The notes under the pieces: model-generated
Told to the model about the DNA's origin: nothing
What the model saw: the letters and a program-made list of their open reading frames with translations, nothing else
The model's database searches: none
Position numbers and translations under genes: made by a program
Shown here: positions 20,584 to 29,610 of the stretch, piece after piece
Layout: the number at the start of each line of letters is the position of its first letter
Position numbering within the stretch: position 1 is the stretch's first letter
DNA from: Flavobacteriaceae bacterium
Lineage (GTDB): Bacteria > Bacteroidota > Bacteroidia > Flavobacteriales > Flavobacteriaceae
Length of the DNA: 64,000 nucleotides
Direction of reading: 5' to 3'
Assembly: GCA_013373105.1 (NCBI GenBank)
Contig: JABXIJ010000004.1
Span: 21,451-85,450, forward strand

Positions 20584-20616
20584 AAAACTCCAACTAAAAA
20601 GTTGGAGTTTTTTTAT
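20584..20616. terminator. Bidirectional terminator between S9 peptidase and umuD
   Basis: AAAACTCCAAC-TAAAAA-GTTGGAGTTTT flanked by A and T runs. Confidence 0.85.
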
Positions 20617-21041
20617 ACTTTCTTAATGACATTTGTTACAATTCCCCAAATAATAAAATCGTTGTCTTCTGTAATTTCTATAACAGAATACGCAGGATTT
20701 TCTGGCTGTAACCAAACCTTACCATTTTCTACTCGTAAACGCTTTACTGTAAATTCGCCATCTAAAAAGCAAACAGCTATTTTATTATTAGCTGGTTCTA
20801 AACTTCTGTCTATAACTAACAAATCGTTATCTTCTAAACCAGCATCAATCATAGATTGTCCTTTAACCCTTGCAAAAAAAGTAGCATCTTTATTTTGTAT
20901 TAACTCATCATCTAAAGAAATTCTAGTTTCTCTAAAATCATCTGCAGGCGATGGAAAACCAGCTGAAATACCAGTATCTATTAAAATAGCTCCCTTACCT
21001 GAAGTTGCTTTTGGTGAAAAAAAAGTGAGATTTTTAGCCAT
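20613..21041 (-). CDS. umuD: UmuD-like S24 self-cleaving protein (translesion polymerase V subunit)
   Basis: ISAGFPSPADDF cleavage region, FARVKGQSMIDAGL Ser, CFLDGEFTVKRL Lys. Confidence 0.92.
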   Translation of the reverse strand: MAKNLTFFSPKATSGKGAILIDTGISAGFPSPADDFRETRISLDDELIQNKDATFFARVKGQSMIDAGLEDNDLLVIDRSLEPANNKIAVCFLDGEFTVKRLRVENGKVWLQPENPAYSVIEITEDNDFIIWGIVTNVIKKV

Positions 21042-22296
21042 TTTTTACAGTAATAATATCGTTAATATTAGTGGTAAATCTTTTCGACAAACGTTCTTGA
21101 CGCATTTTCCAAGTACGTTTTAAATCTTGGTTGCCTAGTTTTATTTTATCTGATTTAAATTTTCTATTCAGCTTATCTATAGCCTGCATTAAAGGTTTGT
21201 GCTTAGGGTTTTCATGAGAAAACAGATTAAGTTGATAGTTATCATTTGGTACTAAACCAGCAACAATAACACCAGCTTTTTTATACTGTATTCCCGATTT
21301 AAAAATAGATTTTACCCCTTCTACTGCAGCTTTAGAAATAGTTAATGTAGAATCTGTTGGAAACGAAAATACCACTGTTTTACTTTCTACATGCTGTGTT
21401 AATTCTTGTTTATGTCTATTGCTTGCAAGTTGTACAATTAACATATGACAGCTAGAATTTTGCTTGCGTAATTTCTCTGCACAACTTGCTGCAAAAGTAG
21501 ATACACGTTCTGTAATGTAGTTAATATCATCATACGTATAATCGAAACTACGTGTTGTAGCAATCATTTTTTTTGATGTTATTTCTTCTAAAGGTATTTT
21601 AGGAATGCCTTGTAAATCTTTCTGTAAACGCCAACCTGTAATGGTTAAGGTTTTAAGCACCCAACTACTTGGTAGCAGAGAAAAATCGTACGCAGTTTTA
21701 CAACCTTTTGCTATTAATTTTTTTTGTGATGCTTTACCTATACCCCAAATTTTGTCTATAGGTGTTGCTTTTAAGAGTGCTATTCTTTTTTCATTAGAAT
21801 CTATAACACAAACTCCTTTAGATTTTACCAAATCTTTTCTTGCCATCTTGTTGGCAACTTTACTTAAGCCTTTGGTTGGTGCAATTCCTACGCAAGTAGG
21901 TATACCTGTCCATTTTAAAATTCTACTTCTAATTTTTATAGCATAATCTTGTAAATCGTAATTTTCAAATCCTTTAAATTGTAAAAAAGATTCATCTATA
22001 GAATATACTTCAACATCAGGAGAAAATTGCGCTAAAATATTCATGACTCTTGCACTCATATCTCCATACAAAGGATAGTTAGATGAAAGTACAGTAATAT
22101 TGTTGTGTTTACAGAATTGGTTCCACTTAAAGATTGGAGCTCCAAAAGGCAAACCTATGGCTTTTGCTTCGTCACTCATAGCAATAACACAACCATCGTT
22201 ATTACTTAAAACAGCAACTGGTTTTCCTTGTAAATTAGGGTTAAAAACCCGTTCACAAGAAGCATAAAAATTATTACAATCTACTAGTGCATACAT
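21034..22296 (-). CDS. umuC: Y-family DNA polymerase UmuC
   Basis: MYALVDCNNFYASCERVFNP, VYSIDESFL; overlaps umuD by 8 nt. Confidence 0.95.
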   Translation of the reverse strand: MYALVDCNNFYASCERVFNPNLQGKPVAVLSNNDGCVIAMSDEAKAIGLPFGAPIFKWNQFCKHNNITVLSSNYPLYGDMSARVMNILAQFSPDVEVYSIDESFLQFKGFENYDLQDYAIKIRSRILKWTGIPTCVGIAPTKGLSKVANKMARKDLVKSKGVCVIDSNEKRIALLKATPIDKIWGIGKASQKKLIAKGCKTAYDFSLLPSSWVLKTLTITGWRLQKDLQGIPKIPLEEITSKKMIATTRSFDYTYDDINYITERVSTFAASCAEKLRKQNSSCHMLIVQLASNRHKQELTQHVESKTVVFSFPTDSTLTISKAAVEGVKSIFKSGIQYKKAGVIVAGLVPNDNYQLNLFSHENPKHKPLMQAIDKLNRKFKSDKIKLGNQDLKRTWKMRQERLSKRFTTNINDIITVKNG

Positions 22297-22379
22297 CAGT
22301 ATAAAAGTATCAAAAAAAGAGCTTTAAAATAGCTTTGTTAATATCTTAAAGTGTTAAAAATTGGGTACTCTTTTAACTC

Positions 22380-23873
22380 CTAACTTACTTTATGATATGC
22401 TATTTTTAGTTGTTGAACTAGAAAATCTATCTCATTAAAGTCTAAACTACCAAAACCTAAACGAATTGAGCAAGTGTTTGCATCTTGATAAAGGAGTGTT
22501 TTTGGTAAAAATAGGTTATTATTTTCAGCGGCTTTCGCCAATTGAACTAGCGATATTTTAGGTGTAAAGGTTAACCATAAAGCTAAGCCTCCAGAAGGCA
22601 CATTCCAACTTGCAATTTTTTTAAAGTGTTGATTTAGCTTTTTGCATAAATAGTCTCTTCTTTCTCTGTAAATAGTAACACTTTTTTTCATTAAACGATA
22701 TATTTCACCTTCGTTAATGAGTTCAAACAACATTTGTTCTTGAATTAAATCTCCTTGTTTATCAAGTAATTGCAGATAGTTTTTAGCTTCAGAAATTAAG
22801 TTTTGTGGTGCTACTACAAATCCTGTTTGAAAACTCGGAAATAAAGATTGCCCTAGCTTTCCTAAGTAAATTACCATCCCTTTTTCATCTGCTGTAGCTA
22901 GAGGAGGCATTGCATAACCATCGAATTGAAAATCGTAATCGTAATCATCTTCAATAATGGCAAAATTATATTCTCTGGCTAAAGCTAGTAATTTTAATCT
23001 ACGTTCTATGCTTAACATCGCTGTTGTTGGATAATCTCTTTGTGAGTTTACATACACACATCGAATACTTTGCTTGGTAAAGTTTTCTTTAATATAATCT
23101 ACATTTAAACCTTCATGATCTACAGGTATAGTTTTAATATTAGCTCCCACTTGTTGAAAAATCATATTTGCTGCATAATTACTCAAATGCCCAACTATTA
23201 CTACATCCTTGGGTTTTATAAGTAGCTGTGAAACAATATATAAACTCATTTCTGTACTACGTGTATTCACTAAATTTGTTGGGTTTATATGAAACCCTCT
23301 AGTGATATTTAAATAATTACACAACTGATTTTGAAATAATGCATGTGAAACACCTAAAGGATTACTCCATTTTTTAATGAGTGTTTTACGTTTCATAGAT
23401 GAGCTATACCATCTACTAAATTGATGTACAGGATGTAGCCTTAAATCAGGTTTACCTTCATTAATAATCAGTTTTGCGTCTGATGATTCTGATGTAGAAG
23501 ACAAATGAAAAGACTCTTGAAAAGGGAAACCTGTTTCAATTGCATGACTGTAAGGAGTATTTCTGGTCTCTGAAGTCGATTTAATTTTTAAGGATTTATT
23601 ATTGTTTTCTAAAACATAAGTACCTTTATTAGGTATAATCTCTACCCAGCCTTGTGATGCCAATTCATCGTAAATAGCAACAGCGGTATTTCTATGAATT
23701 TGCAATAACTCACTTACTTTTCTGGTTCCAGGCAAAAGAGAACCTTTGTGTAAATAACCACGTTGAATAGCATTAATTATTTGCTGAGAAACCTGAATAT
23801 AAACTGGCTGAGGTTGAGTTTTATCGAAAGTAATAGATTTCTCAAAAAATTTAAAAACCGGACTATGAGACAT
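22380..23873 (-). CDS. MocR-type (GntR wHTH + class I aminotransferase-like) transcriptional regulator with degenerate PLP site
   Basis: N-terminal wHTH (PVYIQVSQQIINAIQRGYLHKGSLLPGTRKVSELLQIHRNTAVAIYDELASQGWV) and AT-like domain (IIEDDYDYDFQFDG, VIYLGKLGQSLFPSFQTGF). Confidence 0.92.
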   Translation of the reverse strand: MSHSPVFKFFEKSITFDKTQPQPVYIQVSQQIINAIQRGYLHKGSLLPGTRKVSELLQIHRNTAVAIYDELASQGWVEIIPNKGTYVLENNNKSLKIKSTSETRNTPYSHAIETGFPFQESFHLSSTSESSDAKLIINEGKPDLRLHPVHQFSRWYSSSMKRKTLIKKWSNPLGVSHALFQNQLCNYLNITRGFHINPTNLVNTRSTEMSLYIVSQLLIKPKDVVIVGHLSNYAANMIFQQVGANIKTIPVDHEGLNVDYIKENFTKQSIRCVYVNSQRDYPTTAMLSIERRLKLLALAREYNFAIIEDDYDYDFQFDGYAMPPLATADEKGMVIYLGKLGQSLFPSFQTGFVVAPQNLISEAKNYLQLLDKQGDLIQEQMLFELINEGEIYRLMKKSVTIYRERRDYLCKKLNQHFKKIASWNVPSGGLALWLTFTPKISLVQLAKAAENNNLFLPKTLLYQDANTCSIRLGFGSLDFNEIDFLVQQLKIAYHKVS

Positions 23874-23902
23874 TTTAATACTGGACTATTTTAATAGTCC
23901 AG
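23860..23902. promoter_or_regulatory. Putative MocR operator: direct GGACTAT repeats plus inverted ATAGTCC
   Basis: GGACTAT at 23860-23866; 10-2-10 perfect inverted repeat CTGGACTATT-TT-AATAGTCCAG at 23881-23902. Confidence 0.75.
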
Positions 23903-23939
23903 AAAGTTAAGAATTTTGCAGCACTTTAAAATAAGACTC

Positions 23940-25757
23940 ATGAAATTAAAATTTACACTTGTTTCAGCTATTTTATGCAGTATTCTTTCTTTAAATGCTC
24001 AAGAAAAAAATGAGATTCAAAAACTAGATACTGTGCTAATAAAATCAACAAGAATAGATGTACCCTTTAAAGAAAGTGCTAGAACTATTCAAATTATAAC
24101 TGCAGAAACTATAAAAAGAAGTGCAGCTACTAATGTTGCAGATTTATTACAGCAAGTTGCTGGTGTAGATATTAGAAGAAGAGGTACAGGTGGTAGCCAA
24201 GCAGATTTATTTATAAGAGGTGGTGGATTCGATCAAACTTTATTGTTAATTGATGGAATTAAAATGGATGACGCTCAAACAGGACATCATACCTTAAATG
24301 CAGCTTTACCTATTGAAGTTATAGAAAGAATTGAGATTGTAAAAGGTCCTGCTGCAAGAATTTTTGGTCAAAATGCATTTACTGGTGCTATTAATATTGT
24401 TACCAAAAAGAAATTAAACAGCACTTTATCAGCAAATGTAGAAGGAGGTTCTTTTGGACAAATTAATGCATCTGCAACATTTGCTAAAGAAACTGAAAAC
24501 AGCACATTTATTGCTCATTTTGGTACTTTAAATTCTGATGGGTATAATACTAATTTAGATTATAAAAATTACAATTATTTCTTTAAAGGAATCTTTAATA
24601 AAAATAAGCAGTCTATAAATGTAATTGCTACTTTCTTCGATAAAAAATTTGGAGCTCAAAATTTTTATACACCACCAAGCTTTGGTTTAAATGAGTATGA
24701 AGAAACACAAAATAGTTTAGTAGCAGTATCTACTACTTTTAGGTCAGAAAACTTTAAAATTACACCAAGAGTATACTGGAGAAGAAGTCAAGATATTTTT
24801 TTATTACAAAGAGATAATCCTGCATTTTACAGAAACTTACACATAACAAATAAAGTGGGTGCAGAAGCAAATGCTTCTTATTCATCAAAATTAGGAGTTA
24901 CTGGTTTTGGATTAGATGTTTCTAGAGTATCAATCAGCAGTAATAATTTAGGAAAAAGAGACAGAATTATGGCTAACTTATTCTTAGAACATCGTTTTAA
25001 AACAGGCCCAATTGATATAACTCCAGGAGTAGCTGTTACTTATTTTTCAGATTTTAAATTCCATGCCTTTCCTGGTTTAGATTTAGGTATGCAACTATCA
25101 GATAAATTAAGGTATTATTGGAATTTTGGTTATACTTATAGAATTCCAACTTACACAGATTTATATTATAACGATAGTTCAACTTCAGGTAATCCAAACT
25201 TACTTCCAGAAGAAGCGATTGCTCAAGAAATGGGTCTTAAATACAGCAATAATAACTTCTTTGCATCTTTTGCGTTATTTACAAGAGCATCAGATAATTT
25301 AATCGATTTTATTAGACCTGATGCAAATACCAATGTATTTATGGCAACTAATATTGCGAAAGTTAATACTCAAGGATTTGAATTTGACGCAAATTATTCT
25401 TTTAAATTCAAAGGATTTAATCAATCTTTAGCAGTTGGATATACTTTCCTAGAAGATGATATCCAAGATCAAAATAGAGATTTATCACGTTATAGCTTAA
25501 ATACATTAAAGCATCATTTTACAACAGGCTTAAGAACTCAATTGTTTAAAAATGTTTCACAGAATATTATTTACAAACATGCAGAACGTATAGATGGGCA
25601 GAGTTACAATGTTTGGGATGCTTCTATTATTGTTAGCTTAAATAAATTAGAGTTTAATTTTACTGCAAATAACATCTTTAATGCAGAATATGTAGAGTCA
25701 GGATTTTTACCTATGCCTTTAAGCAATGTTTTATTTGGTTTACGCTATTCATTTTAA
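23940..25757 (+). CDS. TonB-dependent outer-membrane receptor
   Basis: Plug domain (NVADLLQQVAGVDIRRRGTGGSQADLFIRGGGFDQTLLLIDGIK), barrel, C-terminal aromatic RYSF; start placed at MKLKFTLV. Confidence 0.93.
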   Translation: MKLKFTLVSAILCSILSLNAQEKNEIQKLDTVLIKSTRIDVPFKESARTIQIITAETIKRSAATNVADLLQQVAGVDIRRRGTGGSQADLFIRGGGFDQTLLLIDGIKMDDAQTGHHTLNAALPIEVIERIEIVKGPAARIFGQNAFTGAINIVTKKKLNSTLSANVEGGSFGQINASATFAKETENSTFIAHFGTLNSDGYNTNLDYKNYNYFFKGIFNKNKQSINVIATFFDKKFGAQNFYTPPSFGLNEYEETQNSLVAVSTTFRSENFKITPRVYWRRSQDIFLLQRDNPAFYRNLHITNKVGAEANASYSSKLGVTGFGLDVSRVSISSNNLGKRDRIMANLFLEHRFKTGPIDITPGVAVTYFSDFKFHAFPGLDLGMQLSDKLRYYWNFGYTYRIPTYTDLYYNDSSTSGNPNLLPEEAIAQEMGLKYSNNNFFASFALFTRASDNLIDFIRPDANTNVFMATNIAKVNTQGFEFDANYSFKFKGFNQSLAVGYTFLEDDIQDQNRDLSRYSLNTLKHHFTTGLRTQLFKNVSQNIIYKHAERIDGQSYNVWDASIIVSLNKLEFNFTANNIFNAEYVESGFLPMPLSNVLFGLRYSF

Positions 25758-25814
25758 AAAGAGTTTCTAATTTAAAATTTGGTAACGTTTTATTAACTTT
25801 GTGTAAATTTTTTA

Positions 25815-26672
25815 ATGCACATGAGTTTGAATTTATCAGAAATTGATAGGGTAAAAACAATTACCAAAGAAGAATTTTTACAAAACTATTTTAAGCCTCA
25901 AAAACCTGTTGTTATTGAGCGATTTATCGAAGATTGGCCTGCTTTTAAAAAGTGGAACCTAGACTACATGAAAGAAATTGCAGGTGACAAAACAGTTCCT
26001 TTATATGATGACAGACCTGTAGATTATAAAGATGGTTTTAATGAACCTCATGCAACTATGAAAATGTCTGAGTATATAGATTTACTCAAAAAAGAACCTA
26101 CAAAATTTAGAATTTTTTTGTGGAATATTTTAAAAGAAGTTCCAATTTTACAGAAAGACTTTTCCTATCCAGATTTTGGTTTAAAGCTTATGAAAGGTTT
26201 ACCTATGTTGTTTTTTGGTGGTAAAGATTCTTATACTTTTATGCATTATGATATTGATTTAGCTAATATTTTCCACTTTCATTTTCATGGAAAAAAACAA
26301 GTAATTTTATTCGATCAACAACAAAATAAACACCTATACAAAATACCTTTTTCTTTAATTACTAGAGAAGATATAGATTTTGCAAATCCAGATTTCGAAA
26401 AATGGCCAGCATTAAAAAAAGCAAAAGGACATATAGCAAATTTAGAACATGGTAATGTTTTATACATGCCAGAAGGTTATTGGCATTACATGCGATATGT
26501 AACACCTGGCTTTTCTATGAGTTTAAGAGCCATAGCTAGAAATCCAAAGAATTTAGGAAAGGCTATTTATAATGTTTTTATAATGCGCAGTATAGACAAT
26601 CTAATGCGCAGAATCAGAGGGCAAAAATGGATTGATTGGAAAAACAACCAAGCTTTAAAAAACACAATTTAG
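25815..26672 (+). CDS. Cupin-like / JmjC-domain protein
   Basis: TFMHYDIDLANIFHFHFHGKKQVILFD and EHGNVLYMPEGYWHYM. Confidence 0.88.
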   Translation: MHMSLNLSEIDRVKTITKEEFLQNYFKPQKPVVIERFIEDWPAFKKWNLDYMKEIAGDKTVPLYDDRPVDYKDGFNEPHATMKMSEYIDLLKKEPTKFRIFLWNILKEVPILQKDFSYPDFGLKLMKGLPMLFFGGKDSYTFMHYDIDLANIFHFHFHGKKQVILFDQQQNKHLYKIPFSLITREDIDFANPDFEKWPALKKAKGHIANLEHGNVLYMPEGYWHYMRYVTPGFSMSLRAIARNPKNLGKAIYNVFIMRSIDNLMRRIRGQKWIDWKNNQALKNTI

Positions 26673-26771
26673 AGCTCCTTAATTTTTTATTTATTAATTT
26701 ATTCTTAACAGAATTAGGTCATTTTGAAATATTTTAACTATTGTTAGAGACTCATTTGAAACTTCTAAAAC

Positions 26772-26924
26772 ATGATTTGCATTAATTGCAGCTCATCTTG
26801 AACGAGCTTACTCAGAAGAAAACCTTTTGTAAAGTTGATTCCAGAAACAAAGTCTTACGCTTGTAACGAGTGTAATACAAATTACACTTGGTTTAAACAT
26901 GTAAAACTTTCTTGTAAAGTATAG
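26772..26924 (+). pseudogene. Zinc-ribbon microprotein paralog interrupted by in-frame TGA (26799-26801)
   Basis: MICINCSSS*TSLLRRKPFVKLIPETKSYACNECNTNYTWFKHVKLSCKV; gapless alignment to the next ORF. Confidence 0.7.
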
Positions 26925-26974
26925 TTTACATTTTATTCACGCTTATTCTCTGATTTTTAGTACATTTAAAAAAA

Positions 26975-27139
26975 ATGAGAATGAAGAGATGCCCAAAATG
27001 TAAATCTGACTCTAAACATAGGTTAAAGAGATCAGATTTCATTCGCATAATACCAACTACCAAGAGCTATGGTTGTGATAAATGCAATACAAAATACACA
27101 TGGATTGGTTTAATTAATAGATCGTTTAGAATATATTAA
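26975..27139 (+). CDS. Small zinc-ribbon protein (54 aa, absent from ORF track)
   Basis: MRMKRCPKCKSDSKHRLKRSDFIRIIPTTKSYGCDKCNTKYTWIGLINRSFRIY; two CxxC pairs. Confidence 0.7.
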   Translation: MRMKRCPKCKSDSKHRLKRSDFIRIIPTTKSYGCDKCNTKYTWIGLINRSFRIY

Positions 27140-28482
27140 TTAAACAGTCTAAAAATATCATTACCATTTGCAAAAAGCAACAATGCAATAAGTATAATAA
27201 AACCTGTTACTTGCGCATATTCTAAGAATTTATCGCCAGGTTTTTTTCCAGTAATCATCTCCCATAAAGTAAACACTACATGACCACCATCTAAAGCTGG
27301 TATTGGTAATAAATTCATAAAACCTAACATAATAGATAAGAATGCTGTAATATTCCAAAAGGATTGCGCACTAAATTCTTCAGGAAAAATACTACCAATT
27401 GAAATAAAACCTCCTAAACCTTTATAGGCACCAGTACTTGGATTAAAAATCTTTTTTAATTGTTTTACATAGTCTGTAAGTGTTTTCCAAGACTTATTCC
27501 AACCTGCTGGAATTGCTGCTAAAAATGAGTATTCTTTATCAGCTAAATTGTAATAGCCTAGCTTTTCCAAATCTCTAAAAGAAACTGCAGAGAATAAAAC
27601 ACCTATTTTACCTTCATTAGTTATTTGAAGATTAATTTCTTTAGTTTCATTACCTCTTAATATAGTTACAGGAACATTTTGACCTTTATATTTAGCTAAA
27701 ATAGTTTCAGCTTCATCATAATACTTTAAAGGTTCTCCATTTACACCAGTAATAATATCTTTTACTTTTAATTCTGAATTTACATTTGGTGAATCTTCAG
27801 ATATATTACCAATTACAAAAGGATATCTTGGAAATAAAAACGGACCAGCATCTTTGCCTCTATCCATTAATTGAGATATAAAATTAGTTGGTATTTCTTT
27901 TTCTAAAACTTCTCCATTTCTTTCAATAGAATATTTTTCACCATTAATAAATTCAAGTGATAATGCAGAGAATTTTTCAATTGCATTACCATCAACAGTT
28001 AAAATTTTATCTCCTGTTTGTAATCCTAAATTCATTGCTAATGAGTCTTGAACCCAAACACCATCTTTTACATTTTGATTTGGTAAATACTGTTCACCAT
28101 AAGCCCACATTAACATAATGTATATAAAAATTCCTAAAACAAAGTTTACAAAAACACCACCTAACATAATAATTAAACGTTGCCAAGCTGGTTTTGCTCT
28201 AAATTCCCAAGGTTGTATGGGCTGTTTTAGTTGCTCTTTATCCATACTTTCATCAATCATACCAGCAATTTTTACATACCCGCCTAGTGGAATCCAACCA
28301 ATTCCATAAACAGTTTCTCCAACTTTTTTCTTGATTAACGAAAACTTATAATCAAAAAATAAATAGAATTTTTCAACTCTAGTTTTAAATAATTTTGCAG
28401 GTATAAAATGTCCTAATTCGTGTAAAACAATTAGTAAGGATAAGCTTAGTATAAATTGAGAGGCTTTTATTAAAATTTCCAT
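27136..28482 (-). CDS. rseP: RIP metalloprotease (site-2 protease)
   Basis: LLIVLHELGHFIPAKLF, PDZ domain, MNLLPIPALDGGHVVF. Confidence 0.95.
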   Translation of the reverse strand: MEILIKASQFILSLSLLIVLHELGHFIPAKLFKTRVEKFYLFFDYKFSLIKKKVGETVYGIGWIPLGGYVKIAGMIDESMDKEQLKQPIQPWEFRAKPAWQRLIIMLGGVFVNFVLGIFIYIMLMWAYGEQYLPNQNVKDGVWVQDSLAMNLGLQTGDKILTVDGNAIEKFSALSLEFINGEKYSIERNGEVLEKEIPTNFISQLMDRGKDAGPFLFPRYPFVIGNISEDSPNVNSELKVKDIITGVNGEPLKYYDEAETILAKYKGQNVPVTILRGNETKEINLQITNEGKIGVLFSAVSFRDLEKLGYYNLADKEYSFLAAIPAGWNKSWKTLTDYVKQLKKIFNPSTGAYKGLGGFISIGSIFPEEFSAQSFWNITAFLSIMLGFMNLLPIPALDGGHVVFTLWEMITGKKPGDKFLEYAQVTGFIILIALLLFANGNDIFRLFN

Positions 28483-28650
28483 TCAGGTATAATCAAATAG
28501 TTAAAAACGCACAAATGTACGTTTTTAGTAAGAGTTTCAAAAGTCTAATCTTATTTAGATTTTTCTTTTAACAAAGATTTTAGAGCTTTTTTACACTACT
28601 AACTTTCTTAAGAATTTGGTAAGCTTTAAATTTGCATAAAATTCATATTT

Positions 28651-29331
28651 ATGAGAGGTAGTTTACTTGGTAAGAATAAATCAATTTTACTTTTTTTTGT
28701 TGTTTTTACGGCTATTTCACTTCCTATTTTTTATCATTTATTAAAAGTTGATAAAAAACTTAAAGTCTATAATCCTGCAGATGTTAATCCAAGTTTGGTT
28801 CACGAATCTATAAAACACATCACAAGAGATCATACTATTGCTGACTTCGAGTTAACGAATCAAAATGGAGAAACTATTACTCAAAAAAATTATAAGAATA
28901 AAATATATATTGCCGATTTTTTCTTTACACGTTGCACAAACATTTGTATAGCAATGGCATACAACATGAATGAATTGCAAGATTACTATAAGAATGATGA
29001 TGATATTATGTTTTTATCGCACTCTGTAACACCAGTTATGGATAGTGTTCCTGTACTAAGAAAATATGCTGATGAAAAAGGTGTTATTGATGGTAAGTGG
29101 AATGTTACAACTGGACCAAAAAAACATATTTACGAATTAGCTCGTAAAAGCTATATGGCTGTTATTGATGAAGGTGATGGTGGTGAAGACGATTTTATTC
29201 ATACAGAAAATTTTATTTTAGTAGATAAAGAAAGACGCATTAGAGGTTTTTATGATGGTACTGATAAAAAGGATATGGAAAAATTAAAAAAAGATATCAT
29301 TTTGTTAAAAGATGAATATAGCAGAAAATAA
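28651..29331 (+). CDS. SCO1/SenC family copper chaperone/thioredoxin-like protein
   Basis: DFFFTRCTNICIAM (CxxxC), DEGDGGEDDFIHTENF. Confidence 0.88.
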   Translation: MRGSLLGKNKSILLFFVVFTAISLPIFYHLLKVDKKLKVYNPADVNPSLVHESIKHITRDHTIADFELTNQNGETITQKNYKNKIYIADFFFTRCTNICIAMAYNMNELQDYYKNDDDIMFLSHSVTPVMDSVPVLRKYADEKGVIDGKWNVTTGPKKHIYELARKSYMAVIDEGDGGEDDFIHTENFILVDKERRIRGFYDGTDKKDMEKLKKDIILLKDEYSRK

Positions 29332-29335
29332 CTTG

Positions 29336-29363
29336 TTTAGAATCATTCTAAATGATTATCTTT
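29336..29363 (+). promoter_or_regulatory. feo promoter: overlapping palindromes (Fur/DtxR-type operator candidate) and -7 box TATCTTTG
   Basis: TTTAGAAT-C-ATTCTAAA (29336-29352) and AATCATT-CTA-AATGATT (29341-29357), then TATCTTTG. Confidence 0.7.
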
Positions 29364-29382
29364 GTTTCCCAAAATTAAATCC

Positions 29383-29607
29383 TTGAGCACAATTGCAAAC
29401 TTAAAAATTGGTGAAACTGCTTATATAGCTGAAGAAACTCTAGATAATATTCCTTTAAAATTATTAGAAATGGGTTGCTTACCTGGTGCTGAGGTTCAAT
29501 TAATTCAAATAGCTCCTTTAAAAGATCCTTTATATATATGTGTTAATGGTAGTCACTTAGCTATTAGAAGAGAAACTGCAATAAAAATTCATGTTTTAAA
29601 GCAATAA
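29383..29607 (+). CDS. feoA: Ferrous iron transport protein A
   Basis: LKLLEMGCLPGAEVQLIQIAPLKDPLYICVNGSHLAIRRETA; TTG start at LSTIANLK preferred over 29362, which overlaps the -7 box. Confidence 0.9.
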   Translation: MSTIANLKIGETAYIAEETLDNIPLKLLEMGCLPGAEVQLIQIAPLKDPLYICVNGSHLAIRRETAIKIHVLKQ

Positions 29608-29610
29608 TTA

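Noticed and set aside
20602-21123. 173-aa plus-strand ORF opposite umuD
   Set aside because: Complementary to clear UmuD and UmuC coding sequence; translation is low-complexity Ser/Lys-rich with no motif.
21605-21946. 113-aa plus-strand ORF opposite umuC
   Set aside because: Antisense shadow ORF.
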